Virus record (IMG/VR): IMGVR_UViG_3300023179_000305
Location: 1 to 33,787 of that record
Source: a virus
DNA: 33,787 bases
Strand: one strand, 5' to 3'
Positions 16,832-23,643 of this stretch are shown here, one piece after another. Below the pieces are notes generated by a model, which saw nothing but the letters and a program-made list of their open reading frames with translations, searched no databases and was not told the DNA's origin. Made by a program: the position numbers and the translations under genes. The stretch's first letter is position 1, and each line of letters begins with the position of its first letter.

Positions 16832-17515
16832 TTAGTAAATATCTATATCTCCATTATATAAATGTTTTTTAACCTTAATCATTATTGCTTTTTTTAAATT
16901 CTTAACTTGTTTATATCCTATCTTACGATTTTTCTCACTTGTTTTATATCCCATTAATTTTGCTGACTCTTCTTCTGATTTATGTTCTATATAATGTAAA
17001 GAGTAAAATTTCCATTCGATAGGTTTAAGAATTTGATGCATTTTTTTATGAATATTTTCTGCTGCCTTATCAATATCTATTTCATCTTCAATAATATTAT
17101 GAACCTCTTGGGTATGATTTTCTAAAGTTACAGGTAATTTAATATCATGTGCAGATTTTTTACTTTTTTCCCATTTTGCATATAATGGACATTTATTACA
17201 TTGATTTTTATAGATTGTACATCCGTCATCACTTTCTGCGGCAGCACATTTCAAACACGGTCTTGAGTAATTTCCATAATTATTTCTTATTAAATTTTTA
17301 ATTTGATTACTAACAATTCTATTTATCCATGGTGCAAGAGGCTGTTTTTGATCATACATATTCCATTTTTTATAAATATGTATTCTTAATATTTGTGCTA
17401 CATCACTAAAATCCATCCAAGCTAACGTTGTAAGATTCCATTTATGTCGTCTTTTATTTATTTCTTGATTTATCTCCGAAATTTTACTTTCGAAACTTGA
17501 TTTCGAAGACTTCAT
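16832..17515 (-). CDS. RNA polymerase sigma factor with cysteine-rich insertion
   Basis: A 227-residue sigma-70-family protein. Region 2 is visible at residues about 34-85, with APWINRIVSNQIKNLIRNN matching core-binding/-10-recognition helices. A region 4-like helix-turn-helix is visible at about 165-215 (EWKFYSLHYIEHKSEEESAK ... KQVKNLKKA). Between them is a cluster of five cysteines (87, 90, 99, 106, 109) that could bind zinc. It probably redirects host polymerase to late phage genes; TATAAATA elements in the window are candidate targets. It follows the zinc-ribbon gene by three bases and precedes the packaging genes by one base. Small size recalls T4 gp55 functionally. Confidence 0.8.
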   Translation of the reverse strand: MKSSKSSFESKISEINQEINKRRHKWNLTTLAWMDFSDVAQILRIHIYKKWNMYDQKQPLAPWINRIVSNQIKNLIRNNYGNYSRPCLKCAAAESDDGCTIYKNQCNKCPLYAKWEKSKKSAHDIKLPVTLENHTQEVHNIIEDEIDIDKAAENIHKKMHQILKPIEWKFYSLHYIEHKSEEESAKLMGYKTSEKNRKIGYKQVKNLKKAIMIKVKKHLYNGDIDIY

Positions 17516-17518
17516 TAA

Positions 17519-17944
17519 TTATCTCTTGTTTTTTCTTAAAGAACCTGCCTCTTTTGCAAAATCTTCTAGTATTTGTTTCTTAGAAATTTTTTTACCTTTA
17601 ATTTTTGTTTTATTTCTTTTTACATTATCTCCTGTTCCCATTAAATCTTTTAACTTTATTCCTCTACTTAAATTTTCTCCTGAAGTTTCAACTTGAATAC
17701 TAGATATATTTGGTACGCTAGTAATATCTTGTTCGTCATCATAGAGTTCATTATCTTGTTCAATATCTACTTCTGGAATATATGTTTTTTTAGCAATAGT
17801 TGGTTTTTGAAGTTGAACTTTTTGAACTACAGGTTGAGAAACTTGGGTATTCTTTTGAAAAGGATTCCCACAATTAGAACAAAATACTGGTTTTTTTAAA
17901 CTATATTCTGTAGGTGCGCCACAATCTAAACAATATCTTTTCAT
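17519..17944 (-). CDS. Zinc-ribbon protein, possible late transcription partner
   Basis: A 141-residue protein starting with a zinc ribbon, CxxC at Cys5/Cys8 and Cys22/Cys25. A long disordered Gln/Val- and Asp/Glu-rich segment follows (residues 30-85), then a basic C-terminus (NLSRGIKLKDLMGTGDN, then Lys-rich). No enzyme motif is present. It lies three bases upstream of the sigma factor, so the pair is co-expressed. In T4 the late sigma gp55 works with a small co-activator, gp33; a similar partnership here is an inference from context only. Confidence 0.65.
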   Translation of the reverse strand: MKRYCLDCGAPTEYSLKKPVFCSNCGNPFQKNTQVSQPVVQKVQLQKPTIAKKTYIPEVDIEQDNELYDDEQDITSVPNISSIQVETSGENLSRGIKLKDLMGTGDNVKRNKTKIKGKKISKKQILEDFAKEAGSLRKNKR

Positions 17945-17989
17945 TTAATATTATTATATACTAAATGAATAATTTAATCTAATTTTAAA

Positions 17990-18424
17990 TTAGGATAGAT
18001 TATGTTCTTTTTTGGTAGAGTCTGGAATAGCAGCTACAAATTCTGGACCTTTACTTTTAGCTTTTTGATATAATTTTTTAATAAAAGCATCATAGGTCAT
18101 TTTTCCGCTCATTCTACCATAATTACTAATGGCATCTCTTATGTCTTGTGGGCTAACTATTGGAAAGCTACGAGTTTCTGGAAAAAGAAAATCGCTATCT
18201 TTTAGCTCACTTCTTGTTTTACCCTTATATGTTTTTTGATATGCCTCTGTATCACAAATATCTACTTCCATAGCTTTAACTTTTTGTTTTTTGCCTTTTC
18301 TAAAAGTAGTCAAACACACAGCAACTCTTTGATCTTGACTTGTAAATTCTTCTTTAATCGCTGGCATACAGCGACTCATATAATTGCTCTCTTTCTCGTT
18401 CTTCTTTTTTAGGGGGATAGGCAT
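17990..18424 (-). CDS. Capsid-region motif protein of unknown function
   Basis: A 144-residue protein when started at the ATG at 18424. An in-frame ATG at 18442 would add six residues, but the predicted transcription start lies at about that point, and MPIP is a typical beginning. Residues 1-40 hold MPIPLKKKNEKES, SRCMPAI and QDQRVAVCL, a motif I recall from many phage head-maturation proteins. The C-terminal half (SDFLFPETRSFPIVSPQDIR, then a helical tail) resembles a second recurrent head-protein motif (DUF6582-like, from memory). First gene of the leftward packaging transcript. Function is unknown. Confidence 0.65.
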   Translation of the reverse strand: MPIPLKKKNEKESNYMSRCMPAIKEEFTSQDQRVAVCLTTFRKGKKQKVKAMEVDICDTEAYQKTYKGKTRSELKDSDFLFPETRSFPIVSPQDIRDAISNYGRMSGKMTYDAFIKKLYQKAKSKGPEFVAAIPDSTKKEHNLS

Positions 18425-18448
18425 ATATAAATATATACACATAAATTA

Positions 18449-18478
18449 ATTTAAAATGGAAATGTGCCATATTGTCAA
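18449..18478 (-). promoter_or_regulatory. Sigma-70-type promoter of the leftward packaging operon
   Basis: A perfect TTGACA -35 (18473-18478) and a TTAAAT -10 (18449-18454), 18 bases apart on the minus strand. Transcription would begin near 18442. It would drive the 18424 gene, zinc ribbon, sigma factor and packaging genes with host polymerase. Confidence 0.6.
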
Positions 18479-18503
18479 TGCTATAAATTGTAATATTGTA
18501 TCA

Positions 18504-18532
18504 TTTTGTCTCTATTTAATATTTTTGTCTCT
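18504..18532. repeat. Direct repeat TTTTGTCTCT x2 in divergent promoter region
   Basis: Two perfect 10-base copies at 18504-18513 and 18523-18532, 19 bases apart, lie between the divergent leftward promoter and the Hsp20 promoter. Spacing of nearly two helical turns is compatible with an operator. Confidence 0.5.
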
Positions 18533-18557
18533 GTAGAAAGTTGGCATGCATCTTGCA

Positions 18558-18565
18558 TATAAATA
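18558..18565 (+). promoter_or_regulatory. TATAAATA promoter of hsp20
   Basis: A perfect TATAAATA lies 22 bases before the Hsp20 ATG on the plus strand, just ahead of a strong AAGGAGG. The leader would be very short. A host sigma-70 reading of the same -10 region lacks a good -35. Confidence 0.5.
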
Positions 18566-18586
18566 GTACAAAGGAGGCATAAAATT

Positions 18587-18943
18587 ATGCTATTAACACT
18601 AAGAAATGGAAGTAGACCATTAGATATATTTGAAAATATATTTAATGATTCTATATTTAATTATGATAAGGGATATTCTGACTTTGCTTTAGAAAATGAT
18701 CAGTATTCTCTTGAAATTCCTCTTGCAGGATTTAAGAAAGAAAATATTGATGTTACTACAAATCAAGAATATCTAACAGTTAGGGCTACAAAAAAAGAAG
18801 GTAAAGTAAAATATGAAAAATCTTTTTACTTGCCAAGAAAAATAGATCTTTCAGAAGTAAAGGCAAAACATGAAGATGGATTGCTAACTATTACTTTTGG
18901 TAAAGAAAATAAAAAACTACAAAATAAAATCAAAATAGACTAA
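18587..18943 (+). CDS. hsp20: Small heat shock protein Hsp20
   Basis: A 118-residue alpha-crystallin-family chaperone that binds unfolding proteins without ATP. The domain runs from about residue 30 to the end: SLEIPLAGFKKENIDV, LTVRATKKEGKVKYEKSFYL, then the family-typical AKHEDGLLTITFGK (A-x3-DGLL pattern) at about 93-106, and a C-terminal IKI motif. The N-terminal arm is short. The start is set by AAGGAGG nine bases upstream. Phage Hsp20 genes are well known from T4-like cyanophages, where they may aid head assembly or folding. It is transcribed opposite to its neighbours from its own promoter. Confidence 0.92.
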   Translation: MLLTLRNGSRPLDIFENIFNDSIFNYDKGYSDFALENDQYSLEIPLAGFKKENIDVTTNQEYLTVRATKKEGKVKYEKSFYLPRKIDLSEVKAKHEDGLLTITFGKENKKLQNKIKID

Positions 18944-18950
18944 TAATAAT

Positions 18951-18981
18951 CTTAGCGTCAAGTTCAATCCTTGGCGCTAAG
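18951..18981. other. Hairpin after hsp20, overlapping a start element
   Basis: Arms 18951-18962 and 18970-18981 form a 12-base-pair stem with one G-T pair and a seven-base loop. No strong T-run follows on either strand, so termination would be weak. The 3' arm contains the AAG of the AAGTGTAAT element at 18979-18987. Confidence 0.6.
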
Positions 18982-18987
18982 TGTAAT
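18979..18987 (+). promoter_or_regulatory. AAGTGTAAT start element (plus strand)
   Basis: Plus-strand AAGTGTAAT, eight bases before the ATG at 18996. It shows that the element keeps its orientation relative to the gene. Confidence 0.65.
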
Positions 18988-18995
18988 AGTTTTAT

Positions 18996-19070
18996 ATGAC
19001 TATTGCGAGCGGATTAATTTGTGTTGCAGTATTTATTTATATATTTTATTTAGAGTCGAGAATTAAATAA
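18996..19070 (+). CDS. 24-residue single-pass membrane peptide
   Basis: A short frame encoding MTIASGLICVAVFIYIFYLE plus four residues: almost entirely one membrane-spanning helix with a charged end (ESRIK). It has no SD, but a perfect AAGTGTAAT element lies eight bases before the ATG, as for longer genes in this phage. It ends one base before the convergent LamG gene's stop, so it fills the gap exactly. Function is unknown; small membrane peptides of phages often modulate host membranes. Confidence 0.5.
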   Translation: MTIASGLICVAVFIYIFYLESRIK

Positions 19071-19071
19071 A

Positions 19072-19806
19072 TTATAATCTAAAAATAGATTTTGTTTGGT
19101 TATAATTATAGGCTACCTCACTACTATTTAAAGCTCTATTATAAGTCATAACCATGGATATTAATCCTTTTAATGTATTTCCGCCAGCTGAAAAACAAGC
19201 AATATTAGTTGATCCATCTCCACTATGAGCAGTTTTTTTAGATGTATACGTGCTATCAAGAACTCCATTAATATATAAAGCCATACCATTAGTCGTATTA
19301 AAAGTAAGAACTGCAAAGTACCAAGTATTTAAACTAAATGTTGCTGTAGATCCATATTGATCATATCCACCAATCCAATCCGCGTGTCCACAATAAAGTT
19401 TATTTGTTCCAGCAAAATACATAAAATGTCCAGGATTAGCGCCTGAACCGCTAGCACTACTAACTAAATTATTGTCAAAAGCCGCACTTAGTTTAAACCA
19501 AACGCATTTTGTATAAGCAGTTTGTGGCACTACATTGCCTGTCCCAATTCCATATTGAGATCCATTAAATGAAAAACTTTTTGGTGAGGTTGAATTAAAA
19601 GTAGGCGAACCAATTAAAGTTATATTATCTAATTTTGGTAAAGCTAAATCAGTCCATGTCGAACCAGATCCACTATAACTTCTACTATTATTTGCATCTA
19701 AATATAAAAGTAATCCACTTGCAATTATTGGTACTCTTTTAGTTGGAGTGTATAAATTTATTCCTTTTCTAAATAAACCTAATTGTTTTCTATGTTTAAC
19801 TATCAT
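19072..19806 (-). CDS. LamG-domain fibre protein
   Basis: A 244-residue protein. After a short N-terminal segment it is a single LamG-like (concanavalin A-type) jelly roll: GLLLYLDANNSRSYSGSGST (about residues 31-50), KSFSFNGSQYGI, TKCVWFKL, WYFAVLTFN, MALYINGVLDS, then the family-typical ending GLISMVMTYNRALNSSEVAY. Such domains bind sugars and are common at fibre tips or head surfaces of phages. An AGTGTAAT element lies eight bases before the ATG; there is no SD. It follows the small membrane protein cluster, so it could belong to that accessory block or to the virion. Confidence 0.7.
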   Translation of the reverse strand: MIVKHRKQLGLFRKGINLYTPTKRVPIIASGLLLYLDANNSRSYSGSGSTWTDLALPKLDNITLIGSPTFNSTSPKSFSFNGSQYGIGTGNVVPQTAYTKCVWFKLSAAFDNNLVSSASGSGANPGHFMYFAGTNKLYCGHADWIGGYDQYGSTATFSLNTWYFAVLTFNTTNGMALYINGVLDSTYTSKKTAHSGDGSTNIACFSAGGNTLKGLISMVMTYNRALNSSEVAYNYNQTKSIFRL

Positions 19807-19814
19807 TTAAATAA

Positions 19815-19823
19815 ATTACACTA
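19815..19823 (-). promoter_or_regulatory. AGTGTAAT start element
   Basis: Minus-strand AGTGTAAT, eight bases before the 19806 start and directly after the stop of the next upstream gene. Confidence 0.6.
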
Positions 19824-20090
19824 TTACTTATCTAAGTAGTCTTTGATATCTTTTATTAATTTATTTCTTTTTCTTCTTTCTAAAACTGTTACTAATGTAG
19901 CTAAACTAACAGGAAAGAATATCCTTAAAAAGAATTGAATATGGTCTTCTTTTGTTAATTCATCAAAATAATTAACATAAAGATCGCTCATACCCCAAAG
20001 AGTAAAAAGCATAGCTGGCGTAAAAAGTATAAAGAAAAACTTATTATAATAAGCTAAATCATTCCACCATTTTAGTATTTTATTAAACAT
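19824..20090 (-). CDS. Two-pass membrane protein of unknown function
   Basis: An 88-residue protein with two membrane segments (about residues 18-36 and 52-70), an aromatic-rich N-terminus and a very basic C-terminal end (ERRKRNKLIKDIKDYLDK). Topology would place both ends in the cytoplasm. It is the last of four small membrane or secreted proteins downstream of the PEP-CTERM genes. Size and topology would also fit a second holin. An AAAGTGTAAA element lies nine bases before the ATG. No family recognised. Confidence 0.6.
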   Translation of the reverse strand: MFNKILKWWNDLAYYNKFFFILFTPAMLFTLWGMSDLYVNYFDELTKEDHIQFFLRIFFPVSLATLVTVLERRKRNKLIKDIKDYLDK

Positions 20091-20099
20091 AACATAGTC

Positions 20100-20110
20100 T
20101 TTACACTTTA
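20100..20110 (-). promoter_or_regulatory. TAAAGTGTAAA start element
   Basis: Minus-strand variant ending in AAA rather than AAT, nine bases before the 20090 start. Its TAA is the stop codon of the upstream gene. Confidence 0.55.
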
Positions 20111-20425
20111 ATATGGAGTAGCTAATGGTGGATTAAAATTACTCATAACTGGAGGAATTTGATTGTCTATATTAGACTGCTCTTTACCACTTGACGTATT
20201 TAATTCGACACTTAATGCTTCATCTATATTTAATTCTTTATCTCCTACATTAAACATTGTAGTTTTTCCATCCATTTCAACTATTACTGGAGAAGTATGT
20301 CCATCTATACTTAAAAGAATTTCGCCTTTATTATTTCTTTTAATGCTTACTTTAATTTGATTTTCTGTATAAGAATAAGTTGTTAATAGTAAAGCAGCCA
20401 GTATTATATAAATTAATTTTTGCAT
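20108..20425 (-). CDS. Secreted or periplasmic protein of unknown function
   Basis: A 105-residue protein with a signal peptide (MQKLIYIILAALLLTTYSYT) and a small beta-rich domain (KVSIKRNNKGEILLSIDG, VIVEMDGKTTMFNVGD) ending in a Pro/Asn-rich tail. The ATG at 20425 is preferred over the longer frame beginning at 20530, because AAGGA lies just upstream and the signal peptide begins here. Its start overlaps the end of the upstream gene by 13 bases. A beta-rich domain with GEILLSIDG resembles ExbD/TolR-type periplasmic domains only faintly. Function is unknown. Confidence 0.6.
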   Translation of the reverse strand: MQKLIYIILAALLLTTYSYTENQIKVSIKRNNKGEILLSIDGHTSPVIVEMDGKTTMFNVGDKELNIDEALSVELNTSSGKEQSNIDNQIPPVMSNFNPPLATPY

Positions 20426-20727
20426 ATATTTGTCCTTAATCTTATTTGTTTCATCATATATCCAACCATTATATAATGCTGATTTGTATCTATAGTTGGT
20501 TTTGGTTTTTCTAATAGACTCAACATCCAAGGTTGGCTATTTTCTCCTATTGGTTCAGCATAACACACAAAAGACGATCCTTCATCAACTGGTACATATT
20601 CAAAATCAAGTCCAAGATTATATTGTTTTTCTGGTTTAATATCTTTCATATAAAATAAAGCGCAAATATAAGCTATTGGAAATAACATAAAATAAAGTAA
20701 TAGATCTGATAATATAAAAGATTTCAT
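20413..20727 (-). CDS. Membrane-anchored protein of unknown function
   Basis: A 104-residue protein with one N-terminal membrane anchor (residues about 7-25, LLLYFMLFPIAYICALFYM) and a periplasmic or cytoplasmic part of about 75 residues rich in Pro, Glu and Tyr. No motif recognised. It overlaps its upstream neighbour by four bases (ATGA) and its downstream neighbour by 13, so it belongs to one tightly coupled block with the PEP-CTERM genes. Confidence 0.55.
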   Translation of the reverse strand: MKSFILSDLLLYFMLFPIAYICALFYMKDIKPEKQYNLGLDFEYVPVDEGSSFVCYAEPIGENSQPWMLSLLEKPKPTIDTNQHYIMVGYMMKQIRLRTNICKN

Positions 20728-20969
20728 TTCTGAATTTGTCCAGCTGCCGTTTGTATATCTAGTTTATTCGTTGTTTCCTTTATAGCAATTGAACCTAATG
20801 CTGTAATAATTAATAATAATATTAAAGCTAATGAATAGTAGGTTTTTTCTTGAGCCTTCTTTTTAGCTCTATATTGATGAAAATTATTTATAAAATCTTC
20901 TGTGTCTCTTTTAGATGGAAGATTTCTTTCATAATTATTCAATAATATATTTCTCAATTGATTATCCAT
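20724..20969 (-). CDS. Single-pass membrane protein of unknown function
   Basis: An 81-residue protein with a charged N-terminal cytoplasmic part of about 42 residues (containing KRDTEDFINNFHQYRAKKKA), a membrane segment at about 44-63 (YYSLALILLLIITALGSIAI) and a short external tail. Topology resembles short anti-sigma or membrane-tether proteins, but no family is recognised. It overlaps the end of the 893-residue PEP-CTERM gene by eight bases, implying coupled translation. Confidence 0.55.
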   Translation of the reverse strand: MDNQLRNILLNNYERNLPSKRDTEDFINNFHQYRAKKKAQEKTYYSLALILLLIITALGSIAIKETTNKLDIQTAAGQIQK

Positions 20970-23643
20970 TTCTTTTATTTATTCTACGACAAGCAAGCAA
21001 AGAAATCAAACCAATTCCTAACATTTGAAGTGCAGATGGTTCTGGAACATTAGCGACAACACTAACCATTCCATCTGTTGTAAAAGAACTTGTATCCCAT
21101 TTTAAATCACTGGTTGCTGTATTTAAATCTGGTAAAGCAATATCTAATGCTGTGATATCAAATCCAGTAGTATCAATGCTTCCAAAATTAAATAAATCAT
21201 AATTATCATTTAATTGAAAATTATATCCTCCATCAACTTGAAATTGCCAAGTTGTATTTGCTCCAAGTTTTAGTAGATTTATTACATCTATTGCATCGTA
21301 AGTTATTCCTCTAGTAGTAGAAGCGCCTAATTGAAAAATAAAATTTCCATTAGATGCATCTAAACTAGAGGTTGTTAGTACACCTGGACTATTACCTGGA
21401 GATAATATTCCTCCATTTAACAATACATCTCCTACGGAACCAGATCCTCCTAAAGTTCCACCAGCATTTACTGTTATATTTCCAGCTGTACCATTTATTG
21501 ATAATAAACTTCCATTAATAACAGCGTTACCAATTATTCCTCCACTATTAACTGTGCTAACACCAGAATTAACTGTTGTTACTCCTGCTCTTCCATCTAC
21601 TAATAAAGTACCACCACCTACGGTAGTAGTGCCAATAATTCCTCCATTTTTTACATTAATTGTGCTATTAGAATTAACATTTACTGCTCCTGCAGTACCA
21701 TATACATCTAATAAACCTCCATTCAATGTACTATCACCTAAAGTTGCTCCAGATCTTACCATCGCTGTACCTGTTCCTAATGTAAATAATCCAGCGTTAC
21801 CTCTCAAATCAAATGAACCTCCTGTTTGATTTAATGCGCCAATCGTACCTCTTACATCTAGAATACCTCCACTTAATTGGACTGTACTATTTGTTATAGA
21901 ACCAGATGAGGTTACTAATAATGTACCACCAGACATTACTGTGTCGCCATTATAATCATTTAAACCTCTTAATTCTAATAATCCTGTGCCAGTTTTATTT
22001 AAACCTCTTACTGATCCAGCTGTTGTGCTAAAAATATTACCTTTTATAAGCCAATCACCTGTACCACCTAAAGTATTATTTATTCCTGTAGTAGAAGAAC
22101 CAATGTCTATATTGCCATTAAATGTAATTAATAAATTTGTGCTGTTATTTATTAATTGCCTGCCACCGCTTGTACCTGCAGAAGATGTGATTGTATTAGC
22201 GGCGTTAGTAAAAGTAACAACTGAGTACTGTCCAAATGAATTTGTAAAAAACATATTATTACCATTATAAGCATTAAATACATAATTAGTGGCACCATTG
22301 AAATCTAAAGTGCCTGTAGTAGTTGTGCTTGTAGATCCAGAAATGCTACTAGAACTAGAAATAGCATTAGCAGAATCTAATCTTACTAGTGGCATTTTTA
22401 CAGATCCAGATGTGCCAGCAATACTTACATTTCCTGTTGCTGCACTATTATTACCAGATATATAATTAGTGCCATTTAAAAATGATGTTGTTCCAGTATA
22501 AGTATTATTTCCAGTTAATCTATTTATACCACCACCATTAATTTCAATACCATTCACCCATCCAGCTGTACCATTTTCAATAGTACCTACATTTAAATTA
22601 GCTGAACCTTTTAATTGATGAACAACATTTTGAATAGGAGTTACTGCTGTGCTAATCTTCCATCCATCTAGATCAATAGTATTTCCAACTCCATCAAATG
22701 TATATGTATAACCATTACTTGTTCCAGTTGTTGTGAGAGTCCCCATTGAAATTGTTACTCCAGAACCAGCAATATTCATGGCTCTAGATGTAGTTGTAGT
22801 TACTAATCCAGAACCAAAATCTATATTATTTGCAGAAGTACTTGCAGACGTTCCAATTTGAATCCCTGCTGGAGTTGTGCCAGACCATATTAATCCTGTA
22901 ATACCAGTTAAATTTATTGCTGAACCAGAAGAATTATTTAATATACTATTACCATAACTACTTCCAGTTGTTGCTCCTAATTCTAATATTCCTGTGCCTA
23001 ATGATCCAGTATTATTAAAATTAACAGTACCAGCTGTTATTTGCATTCCGCCTCCAAGCGTATTAGCGCTACTAAGATTTACTGTACCACCAGCATTATT
23101 AATAACTACTTTACCTGCAGTAGCTAAACCTCCTTGATTTAAAGAATTATTAAATGTAAACGTACCACCGCCAGCAAGAGTTAATGTTCTAGAAGTAGAT
23201 GAAGATGAAGTAGTTAAAGTAACTAAATTATTAAATACCATAGTACCGCCAGATGTTTGATACCAAGTATTACTAGCATTTGCATTTTCTACAAGTAGAT
23301 TAAATGTTTGAGTTGCAGTTGAATTATTTGTGATGCCAGCACTAGTAGTTAATACTTTTGCAGATGCAGTTGTAAATGTATATGCATTTGCATTTGTCAA
23401 GAATGTAAGATTCTTAACAGATCTACTAGAAGTTAAATCAACTGTATTAAAATTAACTCCAACATTACCAAACTGTACTTCATCAGTGGTAGTACTTGAA
23501 CTAGTGGATGAAGGTTGAACTCCATTAGTCCAACTTGTTCCAGATGTCCATGCTGATCCAGTATTATTCCATAAGAAAACAACTGCGTGTGAATTAACAG
23601 TAAATGTTAACACTGTTACTAATGCGAGTATTATTTTTTTCAT
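20962..23643 (-). CDS. PEP-CTERM surface protein with autotransporter-type beta repeats (893 residues)
   Basis: An exported surface protein. A signal peptide (MKKIILALVTVLTFTVNSHA) is followed by long Gly/Asn/Thr/Ser-rich beta-helix repeats. Units like RLTGNNTYTGTTSFLNG (about 370) and LLELRGLNDYNGDTVMSGGT (about 550) match autotransporter-associated beta-strand repeats. Residues about 610-735 hold a second repeat type (VYGTAGAVNVNSNSTINV). The last 29 residues are a PEP-CTERM sorting signal: VPEPSA (PEP at 867-869), a hydrophobic stretch, then Arg/Lys. Host exosortase would recognise this signal. Its final 158 residues match the neighbouring 553-residue protein, so the two are paralogues, and their genes overlap by four bases. 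Highly unusual for a phage. Confidence 0.88.
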   Translation of the reverse strand: MKKIILALVTVLTFTVNSHAVVFLWNNTGSAWTSGTSWTNGVQPSSTSSSTTTDEVQFGNVGVNFNTVDLTSSRSVKNLTFLTNANAYTFTTASAKVLTTSAGITNNSTATQTFNLLVENANASNTWYQTSGGTMVFNNLVTLTTSSSSTSRTLTLAGGGTFTFNNSLNQGGLATAGKVVINNAGGTVNLSSANTLGGGMQITAGTVNFNNTGSLGTGILELGATTGSSYGNSILNNSSGSAINLTGITGLIWSGTTPAGIQIGTSASTSANNIDFGSGLVTTTTSRAMNIAGSGVTISMGTLTTTGTSNGYTYTFDGVGNTIDLDGWKISTAVTPIQNVVHQLKGSANLNVGTIENGTAGWVNGIEINGGGINRLTGNNTYTGTTSFLNGTNYISGNNSAATGNVSIAGTSGSVKMPLVRLDSANAISSSSSISGSTSTTTTGTLDFNGATNYVFNAYNGNNMFFTNSFGQYSVVTFTNAANTITSSAGTSGGRQLINNSTNLLITFNGNIDIGSSTTGINNTLGGTGDWLIKGNIFSTTAGSVRGLNKTGTGLLELRGLNDYNGDTVMSGGTLLVTSSGSITNSTVQLSGGILDVRGTIGALNQTGGSFDLRGNAGLFTLGTGTAMVRSGATLGDSTLNGGLLDVYGTAGAVNVNSNSTINVKNGGIIGTTTVGGGTLLVDGRAGVTTVNSGVSTVNSGGIIGNAVINGSLLSINGTAGNITVNAGGTLGGSGSVGDVLLNGGILSPGNSPGVLTTSSLDASNGNFIFQLGASTTRGITYDAIDVINLLKLGANTTWQFQVDGGYNFQLNDNYDLFNFGSIDTTGFDITALDIALPDLNTATSDLKWDTSSFTTDGMVSVVANVPEPSALQMLGIGLISLLACRRINKRNG

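Noticed and set aside
20426-20530. Longer N-terminus for the secreted protein at 20108-20425
   Set aside because: The signal peptide and the SD both point to the ATG at 20425; the longer version would bury the signal peptide.
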